From Rhizobium sp. TH2 (GTDB lineage: Bacteria; Pseudomonadota; Alphaproteobacteria; Rhizobiales; Rhizobiaceae), in assembly GCF_024707525.1 (NCBI RefSeq), contig NZ_CP062231.1, positions 3,720,001-3,784,000 on the forward strand: a DNA stretch of 64,000 nt, written 5' to 3'. Positions 8,158 through 18,202 of this stretch are shown here, one piece after another. Below the pieces are notes generated by a model. It was given only the letters and a program-made list of their open reading frames with translations, was not told where the DNA came from and did not search any database. The stretch's first letter is position 1. Every line of letters begins with the position of its first letter. Position numbers and translations under genes: made by a program.

Positions 8158-9189
8158 ATGGCGAGAATCACTGTAGTCACGGATGCCTGGCATCCTCAGG
8201 TGAATGGCGTCGTCCGGTCGCTTGAAAATACGATCGAGGAAATGCGCCGCATGGGCCACGAGATCATGCTCGTGACGCCGGACAAGTTCCGCAACATTCC
8301 CCTGCCCTCCTATCCCGAGATACGTATCGCGCTGACACGTTACAAAACGGTCGCTGCGGCGATCGATCGCTTCCAGCCGTCCTTCGTGCATATCGCCACG
8401 GAAGGACCGCTCGGCTTCTACGCCCGCCGTTGGTGCCTGTCGCACAAGATGCCGTTCTCGACCAGCTATCACACGCGCTTTCCGGAATATGTCTCGGCGC
8501 GCTTGCCGCTGCCGCAGAGCCTGCTCTATTCGATGGTCCGCTGGTTCCACAATGCCGGCAATGTCTGCATGGTGGCGACGCAAAGCCTGGAAACCGAGCT
8601 CTCGGGTCGCGGCTTCCGCAACCTCATGCGCTGGACACGCGGCATCGATCCCACGCTTTATGCGCCCAGGCCGCTCGAGGAAAAGCCGTTCGGGCTGACC
8701 CGCCCGATCTTCATGCAGGTGGGCCGCGTCTCGGTGGAAAAGAACATTCCCGCCTTCCTCGAACTCGACCTGCCGGGCTCCAAGATCGTCATCGGCGACG
8801 GCCCTGACCGCGAAAAGCTCGAAAGGCTCCATCCGGACACGCTGTTCGTCGGCTCCAAATTCGGCAAGGAACTGGCCGAAGCCTATGCCCAGGCGGATGT
8901 TTTCGTCTTTCCATCCAAGACCGATACATTCGGCAATGTCATTCTTGAAGCGCTCGCCTGCGGCGTGCCGGTCGCGGCCTATCCGGTCACCGGCCCCGCC
9001 GATATCCTCGGCGGCCATCCGGAAGCCGGCGCGCTGGACGAGGACCTGCGCACGGCCTGCCTTCGCGCCCTGACGGCGTCACGGCCGGCCGCACGCACGC
9101 TTGCCGAGAGCTTCACCTGGGAGGCGGCGACACGCCAGTTCCTCACCAATGTGATGCGGGCGAACGGGATCACGCTGCCGGCTGAGTGA
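8158..9189 (+). CDS. Glycosyltransferase, GT4-like family
   Basis: A 343-residue GT-B fold glycosyltransferase. The N-terminal domain begins 'ITVVTDAWHPQVNGVVRSLENTI', with the Gly-rich loop typical of GT4 enzymes of the MgtA/SqdX/PimB type. The C-terminal domain has 'QVGRVSVEKNIPAFLELD', 'IGDGPDREKLE' and the E-x7-E-like segment 'DTFGNVILEALACGVPVAAYPVTGPADI'. Relatives transfer glucose, mannose or glucuronic acid to diacylglycerol or other lipids in alphaproteobacteria. The exact acceptor is not evident. It is probably a peripheral membrane enzyme acting at the inner leaflet. No partner genes are adjacent. Confidence 0.85.
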   Translation: MARITVVTDAWHPQVNGVVRSLENTIEEMRRMGHEIMLVTPDKFRNIPLPSYPEIRIALTRYKTVAAAIDRFQPSFVHIATEGPLGFYARRWCLSHKMPFSTSYHTRFPEYVSARLPLPQSLLYSMVRWFHNAGNVCMVATQSLETELSGRGFRNLMRWTRGIDPTLYAPRPLEEKPFGLTRPIFMQVGRVSVEKNIPAFLELDLPGSKIVIGDGPDREKLERLHPDTLFVGSKFGKELAEAYAQADVFVFPSKTDTFGNVILEALACGVPVAAYPVTGPADILGGHPEAGALDEDLRTACLRALTASRPAARTLAESFTWEAATRQFLTNVMRANGITLPAE

Positions 9190-9194
9190 AGATA

Positions 9195-9223
9195 TTGCAA
9201 TTTCCATTGCCAGGCATTATTCT
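9195..9223 (+). promoter_or_regulatory. Putative promoter of the toxin-antitoxin pair
   Basis: TTGCAA (9195-9200) and TATTCT (9218-9223) are separated by 17 bp, a plausible sigma-70 promoter 27 bp before the antitoxin start. Just downstream lie CTTAG/CTAAG inverted arms (9222-9226, 9237-9241) and the 8-bp palindrome TTAGCTAA (9233-9240), which could be the autoregulatory operator. Confidence 0.5.
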
Positions 9224-9250
9224 TAGTCAGAGTTAGCTAAGGACGTCATC

Positions 9251-9505
9251 ATGGCAGTCGTGAATATGCTTGAAGCAAAGACAAATCTTTCCAAACTCGT
9301 CGATGCGGTTGAAAGCGGCAACGAGAATGAGGTGATCATCGCCCGTAACGGGAAACCGGCGGCGAAACTGGTGGCCATATCGACCGAAACCGAGCCCCGC
9401 CAGCCCTTGGGGTTCATGGACGGCAAGTTCCCGCCGATGTCGCTGGAAGATCTCAACGCTTCAAATGAAGAGATCGAGCGCGCATTTTACGGGGACGACG
9501 ATTGA
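9251..9505 (+). CDS. Phd/YefM-family antitoxin
   Basis: An 84-residue antitoxin with the canonical Phd-fold opening 'VNMLEAKTNLSKLVDAVESG' followed by 'EVIIARNGKPAAKLVAI'. The C-terminal tail ('EDLNASNEEIERAF') would be the toxin-binding segment. It overlaps the downstream PIN-domain gene by four bases, the usual arrangement for translationally coupled type II modules. It is expected to bind and neutralise the PIN toxin and, with it, repress their common promoter. Confidence 0.9.
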   Translation: MAVVNMLEAKTNLSKLVDAVESGNENEVIIARNGKPAAKLVAISTETEPRQPLGFMDGKFPPMSLEDLNASNEEIERAFYGDDD

Positions 9506-9894
9506 GGCTGTTGCTCGACACACACGCAGCAATATGGGCAGTTGCCCAATCTTCCCTGTTGCCCGCCCATATCAAGGAAACGATCAACCGATCTTCTTCG
9601 GAAGTGTTCGTGTCGTCAGTCACGATCTTCGAAATCGCGACCAAGCATAAGCTGAAAAGGAGCGATTCACCGCCCTTCAGCGGCAATGACGCTATCGGTT
9701 ATTTCAGAGCTCTAAAGTTTCAACTCCTACCCGTTACGCCCCAACACGCGGCAACGGTGGACATTCTCGAGCAGCATCACCGCGATCCATTCGACCGTCT
9801 GCTTATCGCGCAGGCCATCGCGGAGCCGATGTATCTCATCTCGAACGATGCGATGATCGCGCTTTACGACTGCCCGCGCATCCCTTGGCAGTGA
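9502..9894 (+). CDS. PIN-domain toxin (VapC-like ribonuclease)
   Basis: A 130-residue PIN-domain protein of the YhcV/Sll0205 type. The four acidic catalytic positions are all present: Asp6 (LLLDTHAAIWAV), Glu44 (SVTIFEIATK), Asp98 (HRDPFDRLLIAQA) and Asp116 (ISNDAMI). It is therefore likely an active Mg-dependent endoribonuclease, with tRNA or rRNA cleavage being the family habit. The start is a TTG overlapping the antitoxin stop (TTGA). Its stop codon at 9892-9894 abuts the stop of the convergent der gene at 9895. Confidence 0.9.
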   Translation: MRLLLDTHAAIWAVAQSSLLPAHIKETINRSSSEVFVSSVTIFEIATKHKLKRSDSPPFSGNDAIGYFRALKFQLLPVTPQHAATVDILEQHHRDPFDRLLIAQAIAEPMYLISNDAMIALYDCPRIPWQ

Positions 9895-11319
9895 TCACTT
9901 GCGCTTGTTGGCCCTGCCCTCGAACGGGTTGACCGTGCCGCGATAGGAAATGCGGATCGGCACGCCGGTCAGGCCGAAGTCGTCACGCAACCCGTTGATC
10001 AGGTAGCGCGTATAGCTCTCGGGCAAGGCTTCCGGCCGCGACGACGAGATGATGAAGCCGGGCGGGCGGGACTTGATCTGCGTCATGTATTTGAGCTTGA
10101 TGCGGCGGCCCGACACGGCCGGAGGCGGATGGCCCTGGGTCTGGAATTCCAGCCAGCGGTTGAGCTTCGCCGTTGAAACGCGCTTGTTCCAGATCTTGTC
10201 GGCTTCGATCACCGCCTGCATCAGCCGGTCGAGTCCCTCACCGGTCTCGCCGGACACGGTGACGGCGCGGATGCCGCGTACCTGCGGCAGCAGGCGGTCG
10301 GTCTTTTCGCGGAGATCCGCGAGCACCTTCTGGCGATCCTCGATGAGGTCCCATTTGTTGAATGCGAGGACGCAGGCGCGGCCTTCCCGGACCACGAAAT
10401 CGACGATGTGGAGATCCTGCTTCTCGAAGGGGATCGTCGCGTCGAAGACGATGATGACGGTTTCGGCGAACCGCACGGCGCGCAGCGCATCGGCGACCGA
10501 GAGCTTTTCGAGCTTCTCCACGACCCTTGCCCGCTTGCGCATGCCCGCCGTGTCGAACATCTTGATCGTGCGTTCCTTCCACTTCCATTCGACTGAAATG
10601 GAATCGCGCGTGATGCCGGCTTCGGGGCCGGTCAGCAGCCGGTCCTCGCCGAGAAAGCGGTTGATCAGCGTCGACTTGCCGGCATTCGGGCGGCCGACGA
10701 CGGCGATGCGGAGCGGCTTGGTCTCGTCATAGACCGGCTCGTAATTCTCGTCGTCGAGTTCTTCTTCGGTCGGCCGGACATCGACGTCGGTCTCGGCAAT
10801 ATCCTCGTCGCCGAAGGCCTTGTCCTCGCCGATGGCAGCGACGATCGCATCGCGGAGATCGATCATGCCCTGGCCGTGTTCGGCCGAGATCGGGCAGGGT
10901 TCGCCGAGCCCCAGCGTATAGGCATCGTAGAAGCCGGCGTCGGAGCCGCGCGCCTCTGACTTGTTGGCGACCAGCACGACAGGCTTTCCCCGCCGGCGCA
11001 GCATTTCGGCCAGCGTATTATCGAGTGGTGTCAGGCCGGCCTTGGCATCAACCAGGAAGAGCGACAGGTCGGCCTCGTCGATAGCCGCTTCCGTCTGGGC
11101 GCGCATGCGGCCTTCGAGCGAATCCTCATGCGCCTCTTCGAGACCAGCCGTGTCGATGATACGAAACCTGAGATCGACAAGGCGCGCATCGCCCGGCCGG
11201 CGGTCACGGGTGACACCCGGTAGGTCGTCAACCAGCGCCAGCTTCTTGCCAACCAGCCGGTTGAATAGGGTGGATTTGCCGACATTCGGCCGCCCGACGA
11301 TCGCCACTGTAAAGGTCAT
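9895..11319 (-). CDS. der: Ribosome-biogenesis GTPase Der (EngA)
   Basis: A 474-residue essential GTPase with two tandem G domains and a C-terminal KH-like domain, acting in 50S subunit assembly. First G domain: P-loop 'GRPNVGKS' at residues 9-16, 'DTAG' near 56-59, 'NKSE' at 119-122 as the G4 variant. An acidic linker spans about residues 165-200. Second G domain: 'GRPNAGKS' at 209-216, 'DTAGMRKRA' and 'NKWD'. The tail '[10 protein letters not shown]' is basic as usual. It follows the TPR gene by 29 bp, a conserved pairing, and ends flush against the PIN toxin. Confidence 0.98.
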   Translation of the reverse strand: MTFTVAIVGRPNVGKSTLFNRLVGKKLALVDDLPGVTRDRRPGDARLVDLRFRIIDTAGLEEAHEDSLEGRMRAQTEAAIDEADLSLFLVDAKAGLTPLDNTLAEMLRRRGKPVVLVANKSEARGSDAGFYDAYTLGLGEPCPISAEHGQGMIDLRDAIVAAIGEDKAFGDEDIAETDVDVRPTEEELDDENYEPVYDETKPLRIAVVGRPNAGKSTLINRFLGEDRLLTGPEAGITRDSISVEWKWKERTIKMFDTAGMRKRARVVEKLEKLSVADALRAVRFAETVIIVFDATIPFEKQDLHIVDFVVREGRACVLAFNKWDLIEDRQKVLADLREKTDRLLPQVRGIRAVTVSGETGEGLDRLMQAVIEADKIWNKRVSTAKLNRWLEFQTQGHPPPAVSGRRIKLKYMTQIKSRPPGFIISSSRPEALPESYTRYLINGLRDDFGLTGVPIRISYRGTVNPFEGRANKRK

Positions 11320-11348
11320 GCCGCTCTCCGGGACAGGTTTCTCAGTGC

Positions 11349-12026
11349 TCAGGACAGCTTGCCGCTGGCGGCAATGAGTGCCAGCACCGTCCGGGCGCGC
11401 GTCTTGGCGCCTGCGGAGGCATCGGCGTCATCGAGCACCAGTTGCAGCCATTCGCGCGACTTGGCATAGTTGCCAGCCTTGAATGCGGACAGGCCCAGCA
11501 CCTCGCGCGCGCTGTTGCGCACCGGCGACGACGCTGCGGCCAGTTCTTCCACGGCGCTGGCAAGCTCTTCATAAGAGCTGTTATCGACCATCAGCCATGC
11601 GGCGCGAAGCTTGGCTGCATTGCGCACCGGGCCCGGCACGGCCGCATCCTGGCCAAGGGCGTTGAAATCGGCGATTGCGCCCTTCGCGTCGCCCTTGTCG
11701 GCTTTCAGCGTCGCAAGCCGCATGCGCGCCAGAACCGGATAGGCGCCAAAGCCATCCTTGCTCAGCGCTTCGAGTTCCTTCATCGCCTGATCGGACTTGT
11801 CGGCGCTTGCATCCTTGACCGCGTTGATGAACCGGTCGCCGGATGCTGAGGATTCCCGCGCCTGCCACCATTCGAACAGCGCACCACCGGCCACGCCCAG
11901 GACGATCAGAACCGCGACGCCGATGATCAGCGGCCGGAAACGCTTCCAGACATTCTGTATCTGCTCGGAGCGCAGTTCCTCATTCACTTCACGAATGAAG
12001 CTGTCATCGCTGTTATTCATTACCAT
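11349..12026 (-). CDS. YfgM/TPR-repeat membrane-anchored protein
   Basis: A 225-residue protein with a short cytosolic N-terminus ('[24 protein letters not shown]'), one transmembrane helix at about residues 33-50 ('[19 protein letters not shown]') and a periplasmic alpha-helical tail of degenerate tetratricopeptide repeats. This is the layout of E. coli YfgM, an ancillary SecYEG subunit that links to periplasmic chaperones. The gene sits immediately upstream of der, as yfgM does (with bamB) in many proteobacteria. No bamB gene is present here. A second in-frame ATG (12020) is an alternative start. Confidence 0.85.
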   Translation of the reverse strand: MVMNNSDDSFIREVNEELRSEQIQNVWKRFRPLIIGVAVLIVLGVAGGALFEWWQARESSASGDRFINAVKDASADKSDQAMKELEALSKDGFGAYPVLARMRLATLKADKGDAKGAIADFNALGQDAAVPGPVRNAAKLRAAWLMVDNSSYEELASAVEELAAASSPVRNSAREVLGLSAFKAGNYAKSREWLQLVLDDADASAGAKTRARTVLALIAASGKLS

Positions 12027-12132
12027 GGCATAGTCCGTTCATGCGGCCGATCGACTTGAAAGGCGCTTCTAACCTATTTTCCCGGCAAAGTAAGGGGGGA
12101 TGGCGAGATTCTGGCGGTGGCCGGAACGTGTA

Positions 12133-15100
12133 TCAGCCAGCAGACAAGGTCGCCGCCTTTTTGTCCGATCCCACCCATAGACCGATCTTTTCCTCAAGTC
12201 GCTCGGGGCTGATCGGCTTGGTGATGTAATCGTCCATGCCGGCGGCGAGGCACATTTCCTTGTCACCATCGAGCGCGTGCGCCGTCACGCCGATGATCGG
12301 TATGCGCTCGCCCGACCCGGCCTCGATGCGGCGGATTTCCTTGGATGCGTCCAACCCGTTCATGACGGGCATGGAAATGTCCATCAGGATGAGGGATGGC
12401 CGCTCGGCGCTCCAGGCCTCGACGGCTTCCGCCCCATTGGTGACGATGCGATAGGCAATGCCTGCCGCATCCAGGATCTGGCTGAAGACGATGCGGTTGA
12501 CCTCGTTATCCTCCGCGACCAGCACATCGACGCCACCGAGCGTGGCCGCAGGCACTGCCGGGGCCGGGATGGGCGCCGGTGGCAAATATTGCGGCGCGGC
12601 CGCTTCGAACCTTGGCGTGGCGCGCATGCGTGCCACGGGAGCAACAGTAGCCCCCAACTTCATGCGGTTGCCGCGGATCACGTCGATCACCGTCTCGCGC
12701 AGGATTGCCGAGCGCGCCGGCTTCATCAGATGGGCCTGTACGCGGAGGTCGGAGAGATTTTCCTCGCTGTCCATGATATCGACCGAGGTCAGGAAGATGA
12801 TCGCTGTCGCATCGTTTGCGGGATTGGTTCGTATGCGGCGCGCGACTTCCATGCCGTTCATTTCCGGCATCTGGCAATCGAGGATGATGACATCGAGGGA
12901 CAGGCCGTGGTCGCGCGCGGCATCAATAATGGAGAGACCCGTGGCGCCATCGGGCGCGGCCACGCCTTCGAAGCCCCATTCCGTCACCTGTTCCAGGAGA
13001 ATGGTGCGATTGACCTCATTGTCGTCGATGACGAGGATGCGTGCACCTTCCACATTGATCGGCAGCGGCTTCCTGCGACCATGGCCGGCGGCAACCGTGA
13101 GCGGAAGCGACAAGGTGAAGGTCGAACCTTGACCTTCGATGCTTGCAACGGAAATCGTGCCGCCCTGGATTCGGGCAAGCCGCTCGGAAATTGCGAGACC
13201 AAGGCCGGTCCCCTCGTGGCGGCGTGTCGATGAACCATCGACCTGAGAGAATTGCTGGAAGATCGTTTCGAGTTTGTCGGGGGGAATCCCGATGCCGGTG
13301 TCTTCCACCACGACATCGAGCTTCACCGTTCCATCGTCGCCGACGCACGCCGCCACAGTCGCCACCACATGGCCGCTCTCGGTGAACTTCACGGCATTGC
13401 CGATGAGGTTGGTGACGATCTGCCGGAAACGCCCCGCATCGCCGCTGACCATCGCCGGCACATCACCCTTGCGGCGGATGATGAGTTCGATATCCTTCTC
13501 GGCGGCGCGAGAGGCAAGCAGCGTCGCGACGTCCTCGACCGCCTCGACAGGATCGAAGGGCGACAGTTTGAGCTGCATCTGCCCGGCGTCAAGACGCGAG
13601 AAATCCAGGATGTCGTTGATGATGGTGAGCAGCGCCGAACCCGACTTCATGATGATATCGGTAAAGGTCTTCTGGCGTGTATCGAGAGCGGACTTGGACA
13701 AAAGTTCCGTCATGCCGAGAATGCCGTTCATCGGCGTACGGATCTCGTGGCTCATATTGGCGAGGAACTCGGACTTGGCGCGGTCGGCAGCTTCGGCTTT
13801 CGAGACCAGCCGCTTGAGTTCGGATTCGCGTTGATACACCTTGGTTTCGTCGCTGCAGATGATGACCGTCTGGCCATTGTCCTTGGCACGCATTTCGAGA
13901 TGGATCCAGCGACCATCATTGAGGGGAAAATCATATGACGGGCTGTTGCGACCGATGACTGCTTCGCGGAAGCGCGCGGCATTCTCCTCTTCCATCGACG
14001 GGTCGTAGTCGCGGTTTTGCCTCAGCGTCGCCCGATAGCATGCCTCCCATGTCTGGCCGGGCGCGAGCATCTCCTGCGGTACATTGAGCAATTGGGCAAG
14101 GCTGCGATTGGTCAGCACGATCTCGTCGCCTTCGAGCACCATGAGGCCCTCGGGCATCGTATCGGTCGCGCTCAGCACGAGCTTGTAGGCGCGGTCGGCC
14201 TCCTCATGCGCCGCGATCACCTCGCGATCCCTCGCGCGGAGTTCGGTGAGATCAACATAGCACAGCAAGTGCTTGCCGTCGGTGAGCGGAATGCCCGAAT
14301 AGAGAATGACATTGCCGCTGTCGAAAGCCTTTTCGCGATAGTGCGGACCGCCACGTATCTCATCCACGCGCTTGCTGTAGTAGGTGTCGATGTCCTCGCC
14401 TTCCGACTGCTGCCCCGTCTCGAACATGTTGACGACGAGATCGCGGAACGGCCGGCCGATGACATCGCCTTCCCAAGCCTCCTGGCCGATGGCGCCCCAG
14501 ATTCTGGACTTGTAGGCGTCGTTCATCAATTGGATGTTGAGGTCCCTGTCGAGAACGATCAAACCGACATCAATGGACGAGACGATGTTCTCCAGGTCAC
14601 GCGTGACAAGTTCGGCCCGCTCGTTAGCCTGCTGCAACAGAATCTCGCGCTGACGGATCGCCGAGATATCGATCACCGTGCCCACGACATATGGCTTCTT
14701 GTTCTCGCTGATCAGGCGTCCGGTCTTGACGATGGTGGCGGCGATGCGCCCGCCTGCGACCGGGGTCTCTTCCTCCTGCTCGTATTCCACGCCATGTTCG
14801 AGCGTGTTGCGATTGGCTTCCCAGACTTCCTGCGCATAGTCGCCGAGAAGCGAAAACTCGTCGCTGCCCACCAGTTCGTCGTAACTGCGGCCGAAGAGGT
14901 CGGCATAGGCCTGGTTGATGAAATGCAGCCGCTGGTCCGGTCCGCGCGCGAAAGCCGCGACCGGCAGCCGGTTGAGCAATTCGCGATAAAGGCCTGCCTC
15001 TTCGATATGGTTCTTGAGCAGTTGCTCCTGATCCTTCATCTCGGTCACGTCGACCCTCAGGCCGATGAACGTGCCGTCCGGCAGCCGCCGGTTGACGCAT

Positions 15101-15861
15101 TGCAGCCACTTGCCGTTCGACAGCGGCATCAGGTCCATGCTCTCCGGCACACGCTGAAGAGCAATCCTCTGCTCGACCCAGCGATCGCGGGTCGAGGCAT
15201 TGAGTTCGGGGTCGTCAGGATGCTTCCTGATATTGTCGTCGGCGAGCCGCGAAAGCACGTTTCGCAATGTTACGCCGAGGTTTAGTTCGCCGATCAGCGG
15301 ACCATAGAGATCCTGGAGCTTCTGGTTGAAATAGACCAGCCGGTCGTCCCGGTCGTAGATGCAGATGCCGGCCACCAGGCCGTCGATGATATGTTCGGCG
15401 AGTTCGCCCGTCAGTCCGCCCATGGCCGCAGCCGGCTGCAACGGCGGCGGAACCACGTGCAGCTTCGTGGGCGCCGGCTTGTCACCATCGCCGGGCATGG
15501 TGATCGACGCTTGCGGATTGAACACGCAATAGAGGAAGCTCTGGCCATCGGAGAGGGTGAAGCGTTCGATCTCGATGATGAAGCGACCCTGGCCGAACGG
15601 GTCGGAATGCAGCGCGCGCTGGTCTTCACCGAAGACGATGCAACTGCGTTCCTTGTCCTCGAGATCGATCAGCGCCTCGATTTCGGAATATTCGCCCGGG
15701 CCGGTGCCGACGAGATCGCTCACATTGAGATTGAAGAGCTGTGCCAGCGCTTGGTTGGTCGCGACGAAGACGCGCTCGCTGTTCTTCACATAGGCCGGGC
15801 GGTCCAAATCCGAGATTCGGTCGCAGATCGTATCCAGCAATGGATCCCGGTAATAAATCAA
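12133..15861 (-). CDS. Multi-PAS hybrid sensor histidine kinase with two receivers
   Basis: A 1242-residue kinase. The N-terminal half (about residues 10-680) holds roughly four to five PAS-like modules, recognisable by segments such as '[22 protein letters not shown]', '[20 protein letters not shown]' and '[19 protein letters not shown]'; no membrane segment is seen, so it should be cytosolic. The dimerisation helix has '[10 protein letters not shown]' with His705. The ATPase domain has 'NLIGNAVKF', 'DTGIGIPPD' and 'GTGLGLAIS'. Two receiver domains follow with phospho-acceptor Asp995 ('[11 protein letters not shown]') and Asp1161 ('[11 protein letters not shown]'). No HPt domain or output regulator is adjacent. 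The signal sensed is unknown. Confidence 0.93.
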   Translation of the reverse strand: MIYYRDPLLDTICDRISDLDRPAYVKNSERVFVATNQALAQLFNLNVSDLVGTGPGEYSEIEALIDLEDKERSCIVFGEDQRALHSDPFGQGRFIIEIERFTLSDGQSFLYCVFNPQASITMPGDGDKPAPTKLHVVPPPLQPAAAMGGLTGELAEHIIDGLVAGICIYDRDDRLVYFNQKLQDLYGPLIGELNLGVTLRNVLSRLADDNIRKHPDDPELNASTRDRWVEQRIALQRVPESMDLMPLSNGKWLQCVNRRLPDGTFIGLRVDVTEMKDQEQLLKNHIEEAGLYRELLNRLPVAAFARGPDQRLHFINQAYADLFGRSYDELVGSDEFSLLGDYAQEVWEANRNTLEHGVEYEQEEETPVAGGRIAATIVKTGRLISENKKPYVVGTVIDISAIRQREILLQQANERAELVTRDLENIVSSIDVGLIVLDRDLNIQLMNDAYKSRIWGAIGQEAWEGDVIGRPFRDLVVNMFETGQQSEGEDIDTYYSKRVDEIRGGPHYREKAFDSGNVILYSGIPLTDGKHLLCYVDLTELRARDREVIAAHEEADRAYKLVLSATDTMPEGLMVLEGDEIVLTNRSLAQLLNVPQEMLAPGQTWEACYRATLRQNRDYDPSMEEENAARFREAVIGRNSPSYDFPLNDGRWIHLEMRAKDNGQTVIICSDETKVYQRESELKRLVSKAEAADRAKSEFLANMSHEIRTPMNGILGMTELLSKSALDTRQKTFTDIIMKSGSALLTIINDILDFSRLDAGQMQLKLSPFDPVEAVEDVATLLASRAAEKDIELIIRRKGDVPAMVSGDAGRFRQIVTNLIGNAVKFTESGHVVATVAACVGDDGTVKLDVVVEDTGIGIPPDKLETIFQQFSQVDGSSTRRHEGTGLGLAISERLARIQGGTISVASIEGQGSTFTLSLPLTVAAGHGRRKPLPINVEGARILVIDDNEVNRTILLEQVTEWGFEGVAAPDGATGLSIIDAARDHGLSLDVIILDCQMPEMNGMEVARRIRTNPANDATAIIFLTSVDIMDSEENLSDLRVQAHLMKPARSAILRETVIDVIRGNRMKLGATVAPVARMRATPRFEAAAPQYLPPAPIPAPAVPAATLGGVDVLVAEDNEVNRIVFSQILDAAGIAYRIVTNGAEAVEAWSAERPSLILMDISMPVMNGLDASKEIRRIEAGSGERIPIIGVTAHALDGDKEMCLAAGMDDYITKPISPERLEEKIGLWVGSDKKAATLSAG

Positions 15862-16097
15862 CTGACACCCCGAACCCTCGGATCCCCGAGCCTGAGAGCA
15901 TTAGCATTCCGGGCTTGAACATTTGGTTAACCATGACGGGTAAAACCTCGCCGTAATCGACCTTGCCGCGCAGAGAACAAGGCCTTTTCTCCCAGCGTCA
16001 CCTGATTGTGCAAATTGTCGTTTTGGCAGGTGCTTTCCTGCGCCCGATTTGCTACTATTATGTATATACAAATCCATTCCAATCAGACAGGCATCAG

Positions 16098-17684
16098 ATG
16101 AGCGTCGAGGGCACACAGGCTGCAATCATCCACGAGGAAAACGCCGGCGACGGCACGCGGCGCAGGCGCCCCGGCGGACGCGGAGGCGATCGTGTCCGCA
16201 AGGCCAGCGGTTCGTCCTATCTCAACCTGAAGAACACCCGCCCGCACACCGAATTGCTGTCGGCCGACCAGATCGAGGCCATCCACAATGCCTCGCTCAC
16301 CGTGCTCGAGGAAATCGGCATGGACATCATGCTGCCGGAGGCGCGCGAGCGCATGAAGGCCGCAGGCGCACAGGTCACGCCGGGCAGTGACCGGGTCCGT
16401 TTCGACCGTGGTCTCATCCTCGACATGATCGCTTCGGTGCCCAAGCAATTCACGCTGCATTCCCGCAATCCCATCCGGAACGTCGAGATGGGCGGCAACA
16501 ACCTCGTCTTCGCCCAGGTCGCCTCCGCGCCATTCTGTTCAGACCTGCAGGGCGGCCGTCGCACCGGCAACCAGAAGGATTATCGCGATTTCCTGCGTCT
16601 CGCCCAGTCCTACGACATCATCCACGCCACAGGCGGCTACCCCGTCGAGCCGGTCGATATCCACGCCTCCGTGCGTCATCTTGATTGCATTTCCGATCTC
16701 ATCAAGCTGACCGACAAACCGTTCCATGCCTACTCGCTCGGCCAGCAGCGCAACACCGACGCCATCGAGATGGCCCGCATCGGCCGTGGCATATCCCACG
16801 AGCAGCTGGAACTCGAATGCTCGCTCTTCACCATCATCAATTCGTCCTCGCCGCTTCGTCTCGACGGGCCGATGCTGCAGGGCATCATCGAAATGTCCTC
16901 GCGCAACCAGGCGGTCATCCTGACGCCGTTCACGCTTGCTGGCGCGATGGCGCCGGTGACGGTCGCGGGCGCACTGGTACAGCAGAATGCCGAGGCGCTT
17001 TGCGGCATTGCCTTCACCCAGATGGTGCGCAAGGGTGCGCCGGCCGGCTATGGCGGCTTCACCTCGAACGTCGACATGAAAACGGGTGCGCCGGCCTTCG
17101 GAACGCCGGAATACATGAAGGCCGTGATCGCCGGCGGCCAGCTCGCCCGCAAATACGGTTTCCCCTACCGCACCTCCAACACCAATGCCGCCAACACGAT
17201 CGACGCGCAGGCCGCCTATGAGTCGGTCTTCTCGCTCTGGGGCGTGGTCGAGGGCGGCGGCAATTTCGTCATGCATTCGGCCGGCTGGACCGAGGGCGGG
17301 CTGACCGCATCCTTCGAGAAATTCATCCTCGACGTCGACCTGCTCCAGATGGTCGCCGAATTCCTCAAACCCCTCGACGTTTCAGAAGATGCACTGGCGC
17401 TCGACGCCATCCGCGATGTCGGCCCCGGCGGGCATTTCTTCGGCACGCCGCATACGCTCGCCCGCTACGAGACCGCCTTCTACTCGCCGCTGATCTCCGA
17501 CTGGCGCAACAACGAGACCTGGGTCGAAGCCGGCAGCCCAACGGCCTTCGAACGCGCCAACAAAATCTACAAGGAAACACTTTCGCACTACGAGCGCCCG
17601 CCGCTCGATCCGGCGATCGAGGAAGAACTCGACGCCTTCGTCGCCAAGCGTAAGGAAGAAGGCGGCGTCGCGACGGACTTCTGA
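16098..17684 (+). CDS. MttB-superfamily methyltransferase, non-pyrrolysine type
   Basis: A 528-residue protein of the trimethylamine methyltransferase family (COG5598). Recognisable blocks are 'LLSADQIEAIHNASLTVLEEIGMDIM', 'FAQVASAPFCSDL', 'NQAVILTPFTLAGAMAPVT' and 'SNTNAANTIDAQAAYESVFSLWG'. True MttB reads an in-frame amber codon as pyrrolysine; here the frame is continuous with no internal amber, so it belongs with homologues that demethylate other quaternary amines such as glycine betaine, using a corrinoid protein. No corrinoid protein or activase gene is adjacent. The basic N-terminal 30 residues are unusual. ATG at 16098 begins this tail; the open frame continues upstream to 15963 without family likeness. 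Confidence 0.85.
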   Translation: MSVEGTQAAIIHEENAGDGTRRRRPGGRGGDRVRKASGSSYLNLKNTRPHTELLSADQIEAIHNASLTVLEEIGMDIMLPEARERMKAAGAQVTPGSDRVRFDRGLILDMIASVPKQFTLHSRNPIRNVEMGGNNLVFAQVASAPFCSDLQGGRRTGNQKDYRDFLRLAQSYDIIHATGGYPVEPVDIHASVRHLDCISDLIKLTDKPFHAYSLGQQRNTDAIEMARIGRGISHEQLELECSLFTIINSSSPLRLDGPMLQGIIEMSSRNQAVILTPFTLAGAMAPVTVAGALVQQNAEALCGIAFTQMVRKGAPAGYGGFTSNVDMKTGAPAFGTPEYMKAVIAGGQLARKYGFPYRTSNTNAANTIDAQAAYESVFSLWGVVEGGGNFVMHSAGWTEGGLTASFEKFILDVDLLQMVAEFLKPLDVSEDALALDAIRDVGPGGHFFGTPHTLARYETAFYSPLISDWRNNETWVEAGSPTAFERANKIYKETLSHYERPPLDPAIEEELDAFVAKRKEEGGVATDF

Positions 17685-17752
17685 CGCCTCCTGCCAACTT
17701 CTGGCATCATCCTCCTGTAGCCGTTTTCCTATGAGGTCACAGGAGGATGACG

Positions 17753-18118
17753 ATGTTGAAAGGCAGCTGCCATTGCGGCGGGACGAAGTTCGAAGTCGCC
17801 GAGGCACCAAAAATGGTGATCCGCTGCACCTGCAGCATCTGCTCAAAGCGCGGTGCGCTCTGGGCCTATTACGAGGTGAAGAGCTTCAAGCTTCTGACGT
17901 CTCCGGAGAATGTCGCCTCCTATCGCTGGCACACCAAGACCATCAGCCATAATTTCTGCCCGGTCTGCGGCTGCGGCACCTTCACCGAGACGCCGGATTG
18001 GTCGACGGGCGAGGCCAATTTCGACAATCCGCAGATCGCGATCAATGCGCGTCTCTTCGACGATTTCAACCTTGATGCCGTGCCGGTCGAGGTGATCGAC
18101 GGCAAGAACCAGTGGTAG
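17753..18118 (+). CDS. GFA/CENP-V family zinc protein
   Basis: A 121-residue glutathione-dependent formaldehyde-activating (GFA) domain protein. Zinc-binding cysteines are in the expected places: 'GSCHCGGTKFEV', 'IRCTCSICSKRGALWAYY' and 'NFCPVCGCGTF'. The catalytic role of the family outside true Gfa is unclear, so an enzyme acting on a glutathione adduct is only a possibility. Two ATGs are available. AGGAGG ends directly at the first (17747) and lies six bases from the second (17753), so the second is preferred. Confidence 0.88.
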   Translation: MLKGSCHCGGTKFEVAEAPKMVIRCTCSICSKRGALWAYYEVKSFKLLTSPENVASYRWHTKTISHNFCPVCGCGTFTETPDWSTGEANFDNPQIAINARLFDDFNLDAVPVEVIDGKNQW

Positions 18119-18137
18119 AGTGAAATTGCCGACCCCC

Positions 18138-18173
18138 AAGGCTCCTATTTCGCAATTGCGAAGTTAGAGCCTT
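18138..18173. repeat. Nested 36-bp inverted repeat between GFA gene and helicase leader
   Basis: A 14-bp perfect palindrome TTCGCAATTGCGAA (18149-18162) is flanked, after 4-bp spacers, by arms AAGGCTC (18138-18144) and GAGCCTT (18167-18173). It starts 20 bp after the GFA stop. No T-tract follows, so it is a poor terminator. The right arm ends inside a CTTGAC hexamer (18171-18176), which resembles a rhizobial -35 box, so it may be an operator. Confidence 0.6.
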
Positions 18174-18202
18174 GACTTTCCCCACCAAATGAACGACATG
18201 AG

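Noticed and set aside
16098..17684. Pyrrolysine-containing MttB
   Set aside because: There is no in-frame TAG within the gene and no pyl genes are visible, so a pyrrolysine-dependent enzyme is not supported.
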